DNA from: Stenocarpella maydis
Taxonomy: Eukaryota > Ascomycota > Sordariomycetes > Diaporthales > Diaporthaceae
Direction of reading: 5' to 3'
NCBI GenBank assembly: GCA_002270565.1
Contig: NQMI01000169.1
Location: 18,728-82,727 of the forward strand
DNA length: 64,000 bases
In this document: positions 8,344-19,202 of the stretch, piece by piece
How positions within the stretch are numbered: the first letter of the stretch is position 1
How the letters are laid out: each line of letters starts with the position of its first letter
Notes under the pieces: model-generated
The model's input: only the letters and a program-made list of their open reading frames with translations
What the model was told of the DNA's origin: nothing
The model's database searches: none
Program-made: the position numbers and the translations under genes

Positions 8344-11316
8344 ATGCAGTACGTCTGCCGCTCCTGCATCCTGCGTCTCGGGCAATCATGCCGAACTCTC
8401 GCACAACCACGGCCATGGCTCCAGCCCGGGCCCCGCCTTTCCGGGCGAATGAACCACACCTCGAGTCTCCTTGGTGGTCAAGGCAGCCTCAGCAAGCATG
8501 ACGAGCTCCACGAGAACCACACCAACAGAGAGCACGAGGCCGAGCCATTTTGGCCCGTAGGCGCTGGCTGGCCTGCCGCCAGCTTCCCTCCGACAGTCCC
8601 TTCGAAGTCCAACCTCGAGCCGGGAAGACTTGCCCCGGACGAATCAAGGCAGCCTCTAGAAGAAGGAGACTGGGCGGCTGCTGCCGCCGATGAAGCTCTG
8701 GATAACCCCCACCAAGAGCGCACTAGGCATAATGAGATGCAGCCGGCGCAGCAAGCCCCTGTCTATTCAAGTTGTCAAAGCGCTCCAGTACCTCTGAGCC
8801 CAAGGGACAACGAGCAACTCAGGATTGTGCGGCGTACATGCTGGACGGAGATGACGAGCTTTCGCAAGGCCTTGGCTGATTTCACCTCCTGGAAACGACT
8901 GCTTAAAGAAATATCCAACCCCGAGAGCAAAACCCCTTCACTTGTTGAACTCCGGATGCGCAATGAGATCCTCGCGGCCAACAGCGTCGATTCCATGAGG
9001 TCTTTATTGAGTCCCGGGTACTATGTTGGCAAAGTGGGGATGCGCACAAGAACTCTTCTGTGCACCACGCTTCGACACGCGCCTGAAAAGGGCACCATGC
9101 TGTTGCAAGCATTATTATCGGACTCACTACCGCCTTTCTACGTGATCGAAGACAGCATAAGTTTTCTGGCCTACAATCTTCGCCAGATGGAATTAGCCAC
9201 GAAGCAAAATTGTGCCCGGAAATTGGTTGACACGGTTCTCCAAGCGTTTCAAGTGGGACACAAGGGGTTCATCCGTCTACCGCAGAACACAATCTATTCT
9301 ATTATGGATGCACTCCCGCCACCTGAACTGAGAGATTGGTTTCAACAGCTCATTGCCCATGAGGCCCCGCTGCATAAGAACACCTTGCTGCAATTTGCGA
9401 GGCGCTTTGCAAAGGTGCCTCCGACGAAAGACTTGTCACTCGAGATCTGTCAGGATTTGTGCGGGACCAACTCCCTGGATATCAACACCCCCGTCGGCGC
9501 CAGCCTCTGCACCTCCATACTCACCTTCAAGAGTAATGACCTGCACGGGCTGGATGAGACGTTGATGACGCCTGCTGAGCTCTTTCAATGTCTCCTCGAC
9601 CTGGGCCTCGTACCAAACGTTATCACTTATACATGCATTATCCGCAGCCTTTGCCTCAAGAAAGACTTGAGCACGGCCATAGAGGTCTTCGAGGTCATGA
9701 AACAGCACGGTGTACAGCCAGACGAGTACACGTATTCCGTCATGATGAACGGCTGCAAGTCTTCCGGAGACTTTGGAACAATGCTTCGCTTCGCATCCGA
9801 CGCGCGTGCTGCAGAATTTCGAGACCCTGTGGTTTGGAATGATGTTATCCATGCCATATTCCTCGCCTGCCTGAAGGAAGCCCGTGTTCCAGGTGGAGGG
9901 CGCCGGGCCCGATGTTTGTGGGGTCCCATGAACTCAATCTATACCCGTTTCTTCGACCCTGGGCCTCTGAGAACGCTGATACCGGAAAAGTTCACCGAGG
10001 TCCGCGAGTGGTTGGAAATGCAGCGGTCCTTCCCAGTCAGCATGCAGGGCGCGTTCCGCGAGATCCCACCTCTACTCCCGAGGGATGTCATGCAACCGAC
10101 GTCTACAACGATGGGTCTAATGGTCTTGGGTTTTGTCCGGCATCTTCCTAGACCTTACGACGTGATTCATTTTTATGATAATTTCAAGAAGCTGCTCAAA
10201 GAAGGCAATCCGGTGGCACAAAGCATTGTTCAGGAACAAGGGTCGATTGTCCACGACATAGTTCTCCGTGCCTTGCTCAAGTGGAGATATACACTTAGAA
10301 TCATGCAGGATATCGTCAGGGACATGATTACCGACATCAATCCAGCCGCGGCTGCAGCAATCCCCTTACCGCCGCGTAGACTCGAGCGCCAGGCCAGTAA
10401 CACCGTACCTACATCGAATCCGGGTGCGAGCACTGAGGGATGGCCTGTCAATTCCAGTCTCTCAGGGATGGAAGCGGGCATCCCGAACGATGCTGCTGAT
10501 GTTATGGAACCCGCAGGAGAGGCAGAAAATGGAGAATGGTCCGCACTCGAAGCAGTCTTGACAAACGCTGCGGCGTCCCATGGAGAGGCGAGGCCACCCA
10601 TACGCCACCCCCGTCCCAGCGTCTATACCTGGAGCATCCTCCTCAAGGCTTTCATGTCGAACCGCCGGACGCAGGAAGCCGAGCACATCCTGAAGCTCAT
10701 GCAGGCCCACGGGGTCAAGCCCAGCATTGTCACATGGAATACCCTCGTTGCAGAGTACGCCCGACTCGGGAAAACCAAGGTGGCCGTGGAGGCTATGGGC
10801 CGCCTCGAAGCCGCGGGCTTCAAGAGCGATGACTGGACCATACGAGCATTCTCATACATCAGCGACAAGGCCAAGGCGATCAGGCTGATGGAGCAAAGGG
10901 TGGAAGAGAACAAGATGGCCCAGGCTGCGGTTGAAGAAATGGAGCAGCAGCAGCAGGAGGAGGAGGAGGAGGGGGAGGCAGAAAACGATGAGATGGGTCC
11001 GGAAGGCAAAATGCAGGCAAACGGCCTGCCAGACGAATATGCACAGGAACCCGATACGCACGGGGATATAGATCAGGTGCCCTCACCTGGCGGCGACCCG
11101 ATGCAACCAGGCGTGCAGGGCTTGGGCGGGCCCACGGGAGAAGGGCAGTCGGCGCCTGGCAAGGCGACGGAGGCACCGCGCGAGGAGGCCCAGAAGCCCG
11201 TCGCCAAGGCACCCGTCTCGACGAAGGCGGACATTGATGCTTGGGACGCCTTCTTGTGGGACCACGCCGCGGAGGCTGAGGCCGAGGAGGAGAAGCGTGA
11301 GGCTCCGGCGGCTTAG
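8344..11316 (+). CDS. pentatricopeptide-repeat protein, probably mitochondrial
   Basis: A single-exon protein of 990 residues from the Met at 8344. The open frame extends 99 codons further up, but the leader at 8344 (MQYVCRSCILRLGQSC, Arg-rich, no acids) looks like a mitochondrial presequence. PPR motifs are visible around residues 410-475 (segments with VPNVITYTCIIRSLC and VQPDEYTYSVMMNGC) and 755-830 (VYTWSILLKAF, VKPSIVTWNTLVAEY). PPR proteins bind organellar RNA and act in its stability, processing or translation. The two blocks are separated by a helical middle region and a low-complexity stretch. The C-terminus is Glu/Gln-rich (residues ~860-880) followed by a Gly/Pro-rich tail. The exact RNA target cannot be read from the sequence. 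Fungal relatives include the Pet309/CYA-5 group, but I do not claim orthology. Confidence 0.85.
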   Translation: MQYVCRSCILRLGQSCRTLAQPRPWLQPGPRLSGRMNHTSSLLGGQGSLSKHDELHENHTNREHEAEPFWPVGAGWPAASFPPTVPSKSNLEPGRLAPDESRQPLEEGDWAAAAADEALDNPHQERTRHNEMQPAQQAPVYSSCQSAPVPLSPRDNEQLRIVRRTCWTEMTSFRKALADFTSWKRLLKEISNPESKTPSLVELRMRNEILAANSVDSMRSLLSPGYYVGKVGMRTRTLLCTTLRHAPEKGTMLLQALLSDSLPPFYVIEDSISFLAYNLRQMELATKQNCARKLVDTVLQAFQVGHKGFIRLPQNTIYSIMDALPPPELRDWFQQLIAHEAPLHKNTLLQFARRFAKVPPTKDLSLEICQDLCGTNSLDINTPVGASLCTSILTFKSNDLHGLDETLMTPAELFQCLLDLGLVPNVITYTCIIRSLCLKKDLSTAIEVFEVMKQHGVQPDEYTYSVMMNGCKSSGDFGTMLRFASDARAAEFRDPVVWNDVIHAIFLACLKEARVPGGGRRARCLWGPMNSIYTRFFDPGPLRTLIPEKFTEVREWLEMQRSFPVSMQGAFREIPPLLPRDVMQPTSTTMGLMVLGFVRHLPRPYDVIHFYDNFKKLLKEGNPVAQSIVQEQGSIVHDIVLRALLKWRYTLRIMQDIVRDMITDINPAAAAAIPLPPRRLERQASNTVPTSNPGASTEGWPVNSSLSGMEAGIPNDAADVMEPAGEAENGEWSALEAVLTNAAASHGEARPPIRHPRPSVYTWSILLKAFMSNRRTQEAEHILKLMQAHGVKPSIVTWNTLVAEYARLGKTKVAVEAMGRLEAAGFKSDDWTIRAFSYISDKAKAIRLMEQRVEENKMAQAAVEEMEQQQQEEEEEGEAENDEMGPEGKMQANGLPDEYAQEPDTHGDIDQVPSPGGDPMQPGVQGLGGPTGEGQSAPGKATEAPREEAQKPVAKAPVSTKADIDAWDAFLWDHAAEAEAEEEKREAPAA

Positions 11317-12267
11317 AGTCGTATGGTTCACCTAGGTATATGTGTTACCATGGTGAGCTTATCCTGAGATACCCTGCATAGAAATAATACGAGCCAACTT
11401 TTGCTATTTATTTTTGATTTTGTGATTGTTGCTTATGTGATCCTGTAATACTAGGGCTCCTGCCTTGGAATGCTTGTGCTGGATGAAGCCTTGGAAGCCA
11501 CAATGATTGCGATCGCTAATTCACTGTCACCGGAAAGTTGCATTTGGGATGGTTCGCATAGGGGAAACTTTCGAGACTGTTCTTGTTCGCTACAGAACGT
11601 CAAGGGGTTAATCGATTATTATTGCATGTGGTGTGAATATCTCGACCAATTGATTGATGAACTGTGCGTGGTCGAGTGGGGGATTTTTAGTGTTGTTATC
11701 ATCGGTGAGTTCAGAGCACTGCTATGCGCTCGACAGCATCTTGCGCCTGATTCTCATTTCCGAGGCGCCAAAAGAAATATTCGTTCCGCCTCTGCCATTT
11801 CCTGCCTTGCGTGCTGTGCCCTCTTACCCGTGGACAACTCCCAGCATGGAGAATCCCAGTGCTCCGAAATTAATGGTATCGTGAAAACTCGGGTGAAATA
11901 TGCAGGCTGCTACAGAATTGCTAGTCTCCATAGTATGTGTGGACTCCTTGTCGCTGGTTGCGAGTCACATGCCACATGATAGGTGCTCAGCACGGCTGGA
12001 CATCTATTATTAGCGCTGTGCTTCCACGCCGCGATTTCCTACCCTCCCCTAGCCTTTCATTTCCACTCCTCCCTGGCGACGTAAAGCTTTTCAGAGGTGC
12101 CCAGAACATGACAACGGAGAGCAACGCGCGAGAATTGTATGTGTCGAGAGTCACGGTGATTCCGAGGAGGAACTACTCTGCCGGGGCCGGGGTTTTTTGC
12201 GGCTGCCTTTCCCTCGACCATACTGAACGTGGCGCGTCCGTACAAGATTCATGGGATCTTTATGTAG
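11317..12267. other. intergenic, nothing recognised
   Basis: The 3' flank of the PPR gene with short overlapping open frames on both strands. There is no RNA gene or repeat that I can support. Confidence 0.35.
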
Positions 12268-13489
12268 TCAGTATGGCCGAGTGTGGAGATGATGCCTTAG
12301 CCTTCGAAAAGAACCTCCACAGCAAGTTGGAAGGGAATTCGAAAAGGAAACTTGGGAGGTTGCGCACTCCACAGTATCTTGAAAGTACGTAGGTCCGAAT
12401 GACGGGGGCTCGATGGGCGGGGATGATATGTAGGAGTAAGATTCCACTTCCCACGGCAGCATGATGCAATCTCCTTGCACGAATACAGTCTTGCCCGTAA
12501 GGACAGGCCGTTTGTCCCCTCGCACTTGTGAGGCCATATCCTTCGGGAATGTGGCCGCGTCACGCACAAAGTTCTCATCTCGTGCCGATAGGATGCTGGC
12601 TATGATTGCTACAGTTCCTACGAGCTCGTCTTCTTGGAACGGGTGTCTGGCCACTACAACCCAGCAGCATTTCGCTTCTTCTCGGCAGCTCTTCTCCATT
12701 CAAAGAAAGCAGCCCTGCAAAAATTGTGCGGGCTCCATTCCTCTTCTGAGGACTGCTTTGCCAGCGTTCGAGTCAGGTCGATTGTTTCGAACAGTCGTGC
12801 TACCTTGGACTTTGAGATGGATGCAACCGATGTGTTCAAACACGGCGACAGGAAACCGAAGTGTGGGCCAGCTCCTGGGTGCGTCTGCCAAGAAATACAG
12901 TAGCATCTCGCGCAGTGCCTGGGCGAAAATCAAAGCCGCGCCCTTCCCGGACGGGATCAAAGGGTATATGTAAGTGGAATGGATTTTGTCCCATTACCTC
13001 TACAGCGCATACATCGTACACGGGCCTCAAGTGATTCCTGCTTGTGATCGTCGAAGGGAATGTAGATGGCAAGATTCTGCATAGTGCGGCCTCCCGTTTG
13101 GCTTCCACTAACATCTGTGATGTTCTGAGTTTCGCAGATATGGAACGCGCGTCCCTTTAGAAAACCTTGCAAGAAGTCGAGCAACTGACCAAGTTAGGGT
13201 GGATAGTTACATCCAAGCTAGGAAATCCTCGCGATTGCTGGGACTCGGGTGTATGAGAAATGGTGGGCCCAACTGAAAAATACCGAACTTGCACGTGCAG
13301 GGTCTTCAGATTGTCCACAGGGAGTGGTGCAGAGAGCCATGTTGCCAAAATGGTCAGGAACCGCCCGGGCAGGCTCGCTGAACAGACGAGGAGATTCAAT
13401 TTGGCATAGTCAAAGCGTCGGCCCAATCGGAGAGGCATGAGGCCAATGATCTCGCGACGGATTTGCTGATGAACGTGTAGCAAGGCCAT
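12268..13489 (-). CDS. unrecognised multi-exon gene, possibly decayed
   Basis: Coding-looking frames follow one another on the minus strand: 13489-13190 (MALLHVHQQIRREIIGLMPL...), 13184-~13000 (FLQGFLKGRAFHICETQNITD, NLAIYIPFDDHKQESLEAR), then ALREMLLYFLADAPRSW, then 12699-12268 (VARHPFQEDELVGTVAIIAS). A plausible 57-nt intron with donor GTAATG ends just before GAALIFAQALREM. The other joins are unclear, and one frame ends in TGA immediately before the ATG of the next. The opening 'LLHVHQQIRREI' resembles the start of fungal F-box/2EXR-like proteins (leader 'L-P-x-E-I-R'), but that is weak. I do not assign a function. Confidence 0.35.
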
Positions 13490-14304
13490 TGCGTGACGTT
13501 CGAGGGGTTTTGAAAAGATTCTCGAGTCTCGGGTCTCAAAACCTGGGACAGGGGGGCCAGGGCCACCGGTTATCTTGTACCCATAAGCTCTGGCGTTTTA
13601 TGGAAAGGGAGGGCTGCTCGGCTATTGTTGAGTGGTGTCAAGAATGACCTGGAACAGGATCTGCTCTCATAGCTCGCGCGGGAGCTTGAGCAGGCTCACC
13701 ATCTTGGTGAGATGTGGTTGATGCTGCCTGGTAAGTGATAACGGAGGAATATCTGCAGAGGAAAGACAGCTGTTATGATCACAGCCCTGGGCTCGGGGTG
13801 GGAGGAGTGAGTGAGAGGATGTCAAAGGAGTCTTGATGAGAAGTGTGGGAGGAAGTACGTCAGCATTGGTGACGGTAAACCTGAGCTATAGTGAGTTTGC
13901 GGAGGTGGACATTGCTTGACCTCGTCACGGTCGAGGTCAAGGTTGTGAGGGTGGTGGAGGAGGTGCAAGTAGCCGCAAACACTTTTGAATTTGGAAACCA
14001 CAGAGGCTGAGGAAAGCCCGAATCTTGGAAGCGGATGGAGGCCACTGCCAAGGTAGCAGGGGAACCAAACAGACTTGTATAAACAGAAAGCCACATTATC
14101 CCTCCGGCCTAGGTAGCCAGTCTGCTTAGGGACTTAAGTAGGTTCTTGAGGCTATCAAATTCATAGTCTCCATAACTTGGCCCCTTGTCCCGTGCACAAG
14201 TCGTAACCAACACAAAGCTTTGGAAGCAATCCTACTCCTTGTCCTGTATTTGTACTCCGGGCCAAGCCAGTATTGCGCCCCGCCAGAGCCAGCCCAGAAG
14301 ATCA
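13490..14304. other. intergenic, two short hydrophobic open frames
   Basis: Two overlapping minus-strand frames (13822-14094 and 13860-14096) begin with moderately hydrophobic stretches but differ only by frame, and neither has further support. No repeat is seen. Confidence 0.3.
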
Positions 14305-15752
14305 TCAAGCACTATTCCCAAAGAACTTCGTGATCTTCTGTGTCCCGGTTGATTTTCCTTTGGCAGGGCTTTTGGTACCATTTCTCGTTGCACTGATTGC
14401 CCTGGTGCTCTTTGTGGCTGCCTTGCTTGGTGATGGAGAGGGGGACGTTTTGATCTTTGTTGGGGAGGCAGCGGCAGCTTTTCTTTTCGTACGAGGCACC
14501 TCATCGTCCTCCAATCCCGAACCTAGCTTTCTTTTGGCTCCAGAAGCTGGTGTAATTCCCATACCACCATCCTCGGCGGGTTTAGCAGGATCATTAAGTG
14601 CCTTTTGTTCATATGTCTCCTCCTTTCCATCTTTCTCCTTGACCTCCACATCGACCTTTGGGGCCTCCTTCTTCGTCTTGGCATTGGCGAAGAAGTTTGC
14701 AATATTGTTCTTGTTCTCCTTGCTCGCAACCGGGATGATGAAGGTGGGGGAGTTGTTGCCGACCCTGCCGACATCTTTGCTCACAGGATAGCACTCCAGT
14801 TCACCGTCAAACGGCCTGAGGCAATCCTGGAGACCTTTCGACCACTCGAAGCGCTGAGGATCCAGCCACGTCTCCATCTTGTCCGAACCAGGGTCTAGGA
14901 TGACTGGCATGCGGTCATGAAGAAACCTGAGCTGTTTGTTGGAGTCGGTCGTGATGATGGTATAAGTGTAGTGTTTTTGATCGTCATCTGGGCCGGTCAG
15001 TCAGCCTTCGACAACAGTTGGAGGAGAAACGCCGTGTGATAGAAAGACCCAAGGGGTGATCATAAAGCTACAAGGCGACTTGCCTTCATACTGGACGCAG
15101 TCCCACAGCCCAGCAAAACACATCAGACGTCCGTCTTTGCGCTTCACAAAGTGCGGCATCTTGTCCTTGCCCGTCTTCAGCCACTCGTAGAAGCCCTGCG
15201 CCACCACGATGCACCGCTTCCGGCCCTTCATCGAAGCCCACATCCCGCCCGCCTGCGCGAGAGAGTCATCCCGGCAGTTGATGGTCTTCATCATCGCGCC
15301 GGAGTCCGGGTTCCGCTTCGTCCAGAAGGGAATGAGGCCCCACTTCATCGACTGGAGCTTGTAGCGTGTCTCACCGCCCTGGCCCTTGCCATGGGCCTCT
15401 TCGCCCGCAGGCTCATCGTGGGCCGCGGCCTCAACCTCCGCAGGCGCGTCCTCGGCCGCTGCCCTGGCGCCCCTGCCGGGCTTGGCCTCGCGGCGCGGCC
15501 CCGCCCCCCAGTCCGGCACGTCGGCACGGTACACGATGCCGTGGTACCCAGGCGCGAAATTGTAGCTCGGGCGGGGGGCGCCATCGCCCTCATCGGCTGG
15601 CGCGTCCCAGACTGGCATGTCATCGTCCTCTAGCATTTGGCGCACCTGCGACGGGCGCTGCGTCCACTCGGTCAGTTTGCACAGGGGCTTGCGAGTGGCG
15701 GGTGTTGCATGTGATGAGGTCATACCAGGGCGAGAGCGTATCTTCCGCACAT
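14305..15752 (-). CDS. SRAP-domain protein (HMCES/YedK family), abasic-site DNA crosslinking
   Basis: Protects abasic sites in single-stranded DNA by forming a covalent thiazolidine link through Cys2. Exons are 15726-15752 (only nine codons, MCGRYALAL), 15084-15657 and 14305-14987, giving 427 residues. The first intron is 68 nt with a CTGAC branch site. The second (14988-15083, 96 nt) has a GC donor (AG|GCAAGT) and an AG acceptor, and no GT donor keeps the frame open. Catalytic residues are all present: Cys2, Asn42 in SYNFAPG, Glu167 in QGFYEW and His224 in FLHDRMPVIL. The C-terminal ~150 residues are Lys/Ser/Pro-rich and disordered-looking and end in TQKITKFFGNSA, which resembles a PCNA-interacting (PIP) box. 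Placing the start in front of Cys2 is decisive, because the family requires Cys at position 2 after Met removal. Confidence 0.93.
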
Positions 15753-16185
15753 CTTCAGAGACGCCTCATTAGCTTGATGCTCATTCCACGAATCCGTGGG
15801 TGCTCCATTGGCTCCGTCTCTGTGAACAGAACCGTGGGTGGAGGGGCCGTCGTCGGACTTCGGCCCTTGGCAGACAGGGATTCCTCTTCGCGGTGTCAAC
15901 GCCATGTCACGGGACTTTTGGTGACAGCATCATTTGTGTGTAGCAACACCAAGTACGCACAGGCACATTCATTGTACTCAGGGTCTCGGATGTCTTTAGT
16001 TTGTAATTGTTTGGCTTATCATACCCTGGGCACGCGCAATCAATCTACCGTGACGCCTATTGCGCCGGCCACACCGCCCATCGTACTTCCACTCGCATGC
16101 GAGTTTGTATGATTCGCTTTTATCTGGATAGCTGGCCGGCTGCAGCATTTTCGGGTACCTAGGTAGTTGAACCCCCCTCGCCCGC
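15753..16185. other. upstream of the SRAP gene, nothing else recognised
   Basis: Short interval between two minus-strand units. It presumably holds the SRAP gene promoter. No motif that I can support. Confidence 0.35.
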
Positions 16186-18846
16186 TTAGCTCCCTGAACT
16201 GGTCCTTAAAGCTTTGAGCCGGGCTTTGATCAATTCATAGCGCCCAGAGTTGGGGGTATGTGTAGAGCTTGGCATCACTACTAAAGGGGGGGTGTCAATC
16301 GAGACCCCTGCACTGCTCCTGGCCGAAGGTGAGGCCAGAGAGTCCGCAGAAAGACCTGACGGTGTATGCGTGACCTCCATCATACAGCCAGTATCAGGGT
16401 CGCCACCATCTCCCCAACTCAAGGGGTACTTGATGCTGTGGCCAAAAATAACGGCGCCAAGAGGCGGAAGCTCTGTGGGACTGCGACAGCATTCCCATGG
16501 CCTCTTCCAGAGGAAGCTGTCAGGCAGAGGAACTTGGACTCTCTCGCACCCACTTCCGGCACAGCGGCATGCCCCAAAGACTTCGGCTGGGCTATGTAGG
16601 AGTATGCGATTGACAATGCGCCAAGGGCTCCGATCAATATCGCCATGGTCGTCCACGATCCTCTGGGGCGTGGAATTACTGATAGCTAGGTAGTCCATAC
16701 CACTGGGAAGCTTTAGCCACCTTAGGCAGCTCTGGATGTCGATGTCCATATCGTCTCCGTTCAGGGTTGGCATGTCGGTTGGCTTAAGGAGATCACCAAA
16801 CCCTCGACCGAAGAGCGTGATGGCTCGCAGTTCGCGAGCATAATCCACCCATCCGCAGCCCGAGGGCTCAAGTCTTATGGCTCTCGGGGAAATCTGGCCG
16901 GCGCCGTTGGCAATGTCCAGGAAGTCGAAGCCTTCCAAGTGTTTTCGGGCTAACTTTCGGATCCGAAGTCCAACATCTTTGAGTCGGCAGTCTTCCTGAT
17001 GGTTGAACAGCTCCTCAAGCACGGAGAAGATGATGTTTACCCTATCTTTGATCCTGTACCAAGTCTGCTTTGTCGTCTCGGTGGTTTCGGTATCCTTGCT
17101 TGGCCGCCCAGCTCTGCGGTACTCAGGGCGTCTAGTCTCGATCTTCACGACATCTTCGTCCGGGTTTTTCCAGAGCTTCATATCCATGTTTTCCTGGTGT
17201 AGAAGCATTTTGACCGCTCTGGTCTCCCTAAATCCCGCGTCAGGATAGTAAAGGCTGTCATGGCTGTGTAGTAGTTGTATTCCGTTCTTCATGTCAAGCT
17301 CTATTGAAGCCTGGAGCAGGTGAGCTAGGGCTGTGGCCCCATCCACAAGCCATGCTCTTCGGTCGTTCGCGTCAAATAATATGACAAATTTGGTCGCAGC
17401 CAGCCGTATTTGGTCGAAATACGGCACTCTGCCTCGGACTTGGAGCGGCCTGTCACGTCCTCCCAGAGCAACGGACACGTTGGCTGATATATACTTCGAA
17501 AAGCCCAAATTCACTCTATCGAAGGCGAGTTCCAGGCCCTGAGGCTGCATTAGACCTGAGCCTCGTATCCTATAATGTGCATTGGGCGACCCTTCGAGAC
17601 AGTCAGCTATACGTTCAGAGTCATGATAGCGTGAGTGCAGGTCTGGACTTGCCAGAATTGTCTTGGACGCTGGAACACCAGCCCATAATATGTCTCAAGG
17701 TCGCAAATTCGTGTACACGCAACAGTTGCTCCTTATAATCTAGTATCTTCAACGTCATTGTGATCGTAATAAATGAATGTAGTTTCCGTCCTCGTTGGTG
17801 TATGCATGCCACATGACCACATCGCCGACCAGCTGTACGGCTACGAGCATTGAGCAGAAACCCTTCAAGAATATTCGGTCGTTGAAAATATTCAATCGCT
17901 TGCACTGAATAAGATGCGTCATTGTCGCAAGTCACAGTTCCAGGCCAGTGCCAAATGCATGGCGTCGCTGAATCGGATAGCCGCCTGCTACCATGGGATT
18001 TCGGAAGAGACGCTTCCAGCAGCAGCCGTTGTTATGAGTACCGCGTGCAGTCATCTGAGATTCCCGACTGATCCTGATGGCCATTGAGGGCGGCACCAGT
18101 TCAGATTTCAGCACGGTGACGGCAGGGATACATCGAACAGGCTCAGCGGAAGTGAGAGGGTATAGAGCACAGCTAACCCAAGCTAACTGTTCTCCTATGT
18201 CCGGCACCGTGTCCGCAACCCCAGATGCTTCTATTTTGAAATTGGTACCCTGTACAGAGGCGATCAAGTGTGTCGTATCCGATAAAGTCACTTCGAGATT
18301 TGAATACCACGCGTTAGCACCGTAGATCGTCAAGTTGTTGAGCTGTTAGAAAGAGAAACCCACCATCGCGTCCCGTGTCCAAATTGGAACTAAGTATCGA
18401 ATCCAAGAACTTGGCCCCTGAACGAGGCTATGTGCGGCATATATAGTCACCACAGGCAAGTGACTCGACTTCATTCATCGTCCCAGTCAAAGTCAAAGCA
18501 TCCCACAGTGCCTCAGAAACATGCCTATAATATCCCTGACCGTTAAGAAAGTCTCCGGGGTTCCACTCAACAGTGTAAACGACGTTGAAAACGGGCTGAC
18601 ACGTTTTACGCGACACGCGGCGGAGCGCAGGATGACTGTATATCAGATTCGATACCTGCGCCTTTTGCATCTGTCTCCCCAGGCAAAATGGGAAATGAGG
18701 TCGCAGCGAAGCTTTGAGATGAACCAGTTGTATGATTGCGAGCCTATGATGACGCTTCTGTAAACATTCAGTTCTTCGGGTGGTATCGTTGGACCATCGT
18801 CCTCCTCTGCTTCTACGCCGTCGAATGCGTCTTCAGGATCACCCAT
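16186..18846 (-). pseudogene. decayed member of an uncharacterised large fungal protein family
   Basis: Consecutive frames match, from memory, one fungal family of unknown function in the right order: IGSQSYNWFISKLRCDL, then a segment with RRVSRKTCQPVFNVVYTVEW, then IGEQLAWVSCALYPL and RNPMVAGGYPIQRRHAFGTG, then FNDRIFLKGFCSMLV, then a 454-codon intact frame (17550-16186) with RRAWLVDGATALAHLLQAS. Breaks are a one-base frame change near 18680 (after FAWG), TAG at 18428-18430 (following YICRT, where the family has Trp), TGA just after GTGLEL near 17936, and a further stop about 60 codons later. The TAG corresponds to CCA-to-CTA on the plus strand, a CpA-to-TpA change typical of RIP. Ordinary introns may explain one or two of the frame changes but not all. 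The 3' intact frame could still be expressed. Confidence 0.5.
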
Positions 18847-19202
18847 ATCCTCTCCCCCGCAACCTGTAGCACGAACCAGCCACGACAGTACGTCTGGGCT
18901 TTGGATAATATCTTGACTCCGGGTTGGATCATCTTCGATTGCGGCTTGTCGAAGATGTGAGGCAATCCCCCTGCATGTTTAAAAGATCGTCGGCCAATGG
19001 AAACCAGAAGAGACTTGTGGGAAGAGCTAATAATAAAAGGGAAGTACAGTTGAGAGCCCAGCAACTACATAAATATAGAAGCCTGGCCTATTTTCTTTTG
19101 GCCCTCTCAGGCAAAATAAAGAATTGTGTATTGCGACACATCAATTGGCTTGAGCTCATAATGGAAACTGCACTTGCCTTCGATGCTTGTGTACAAACAC
19201 CA

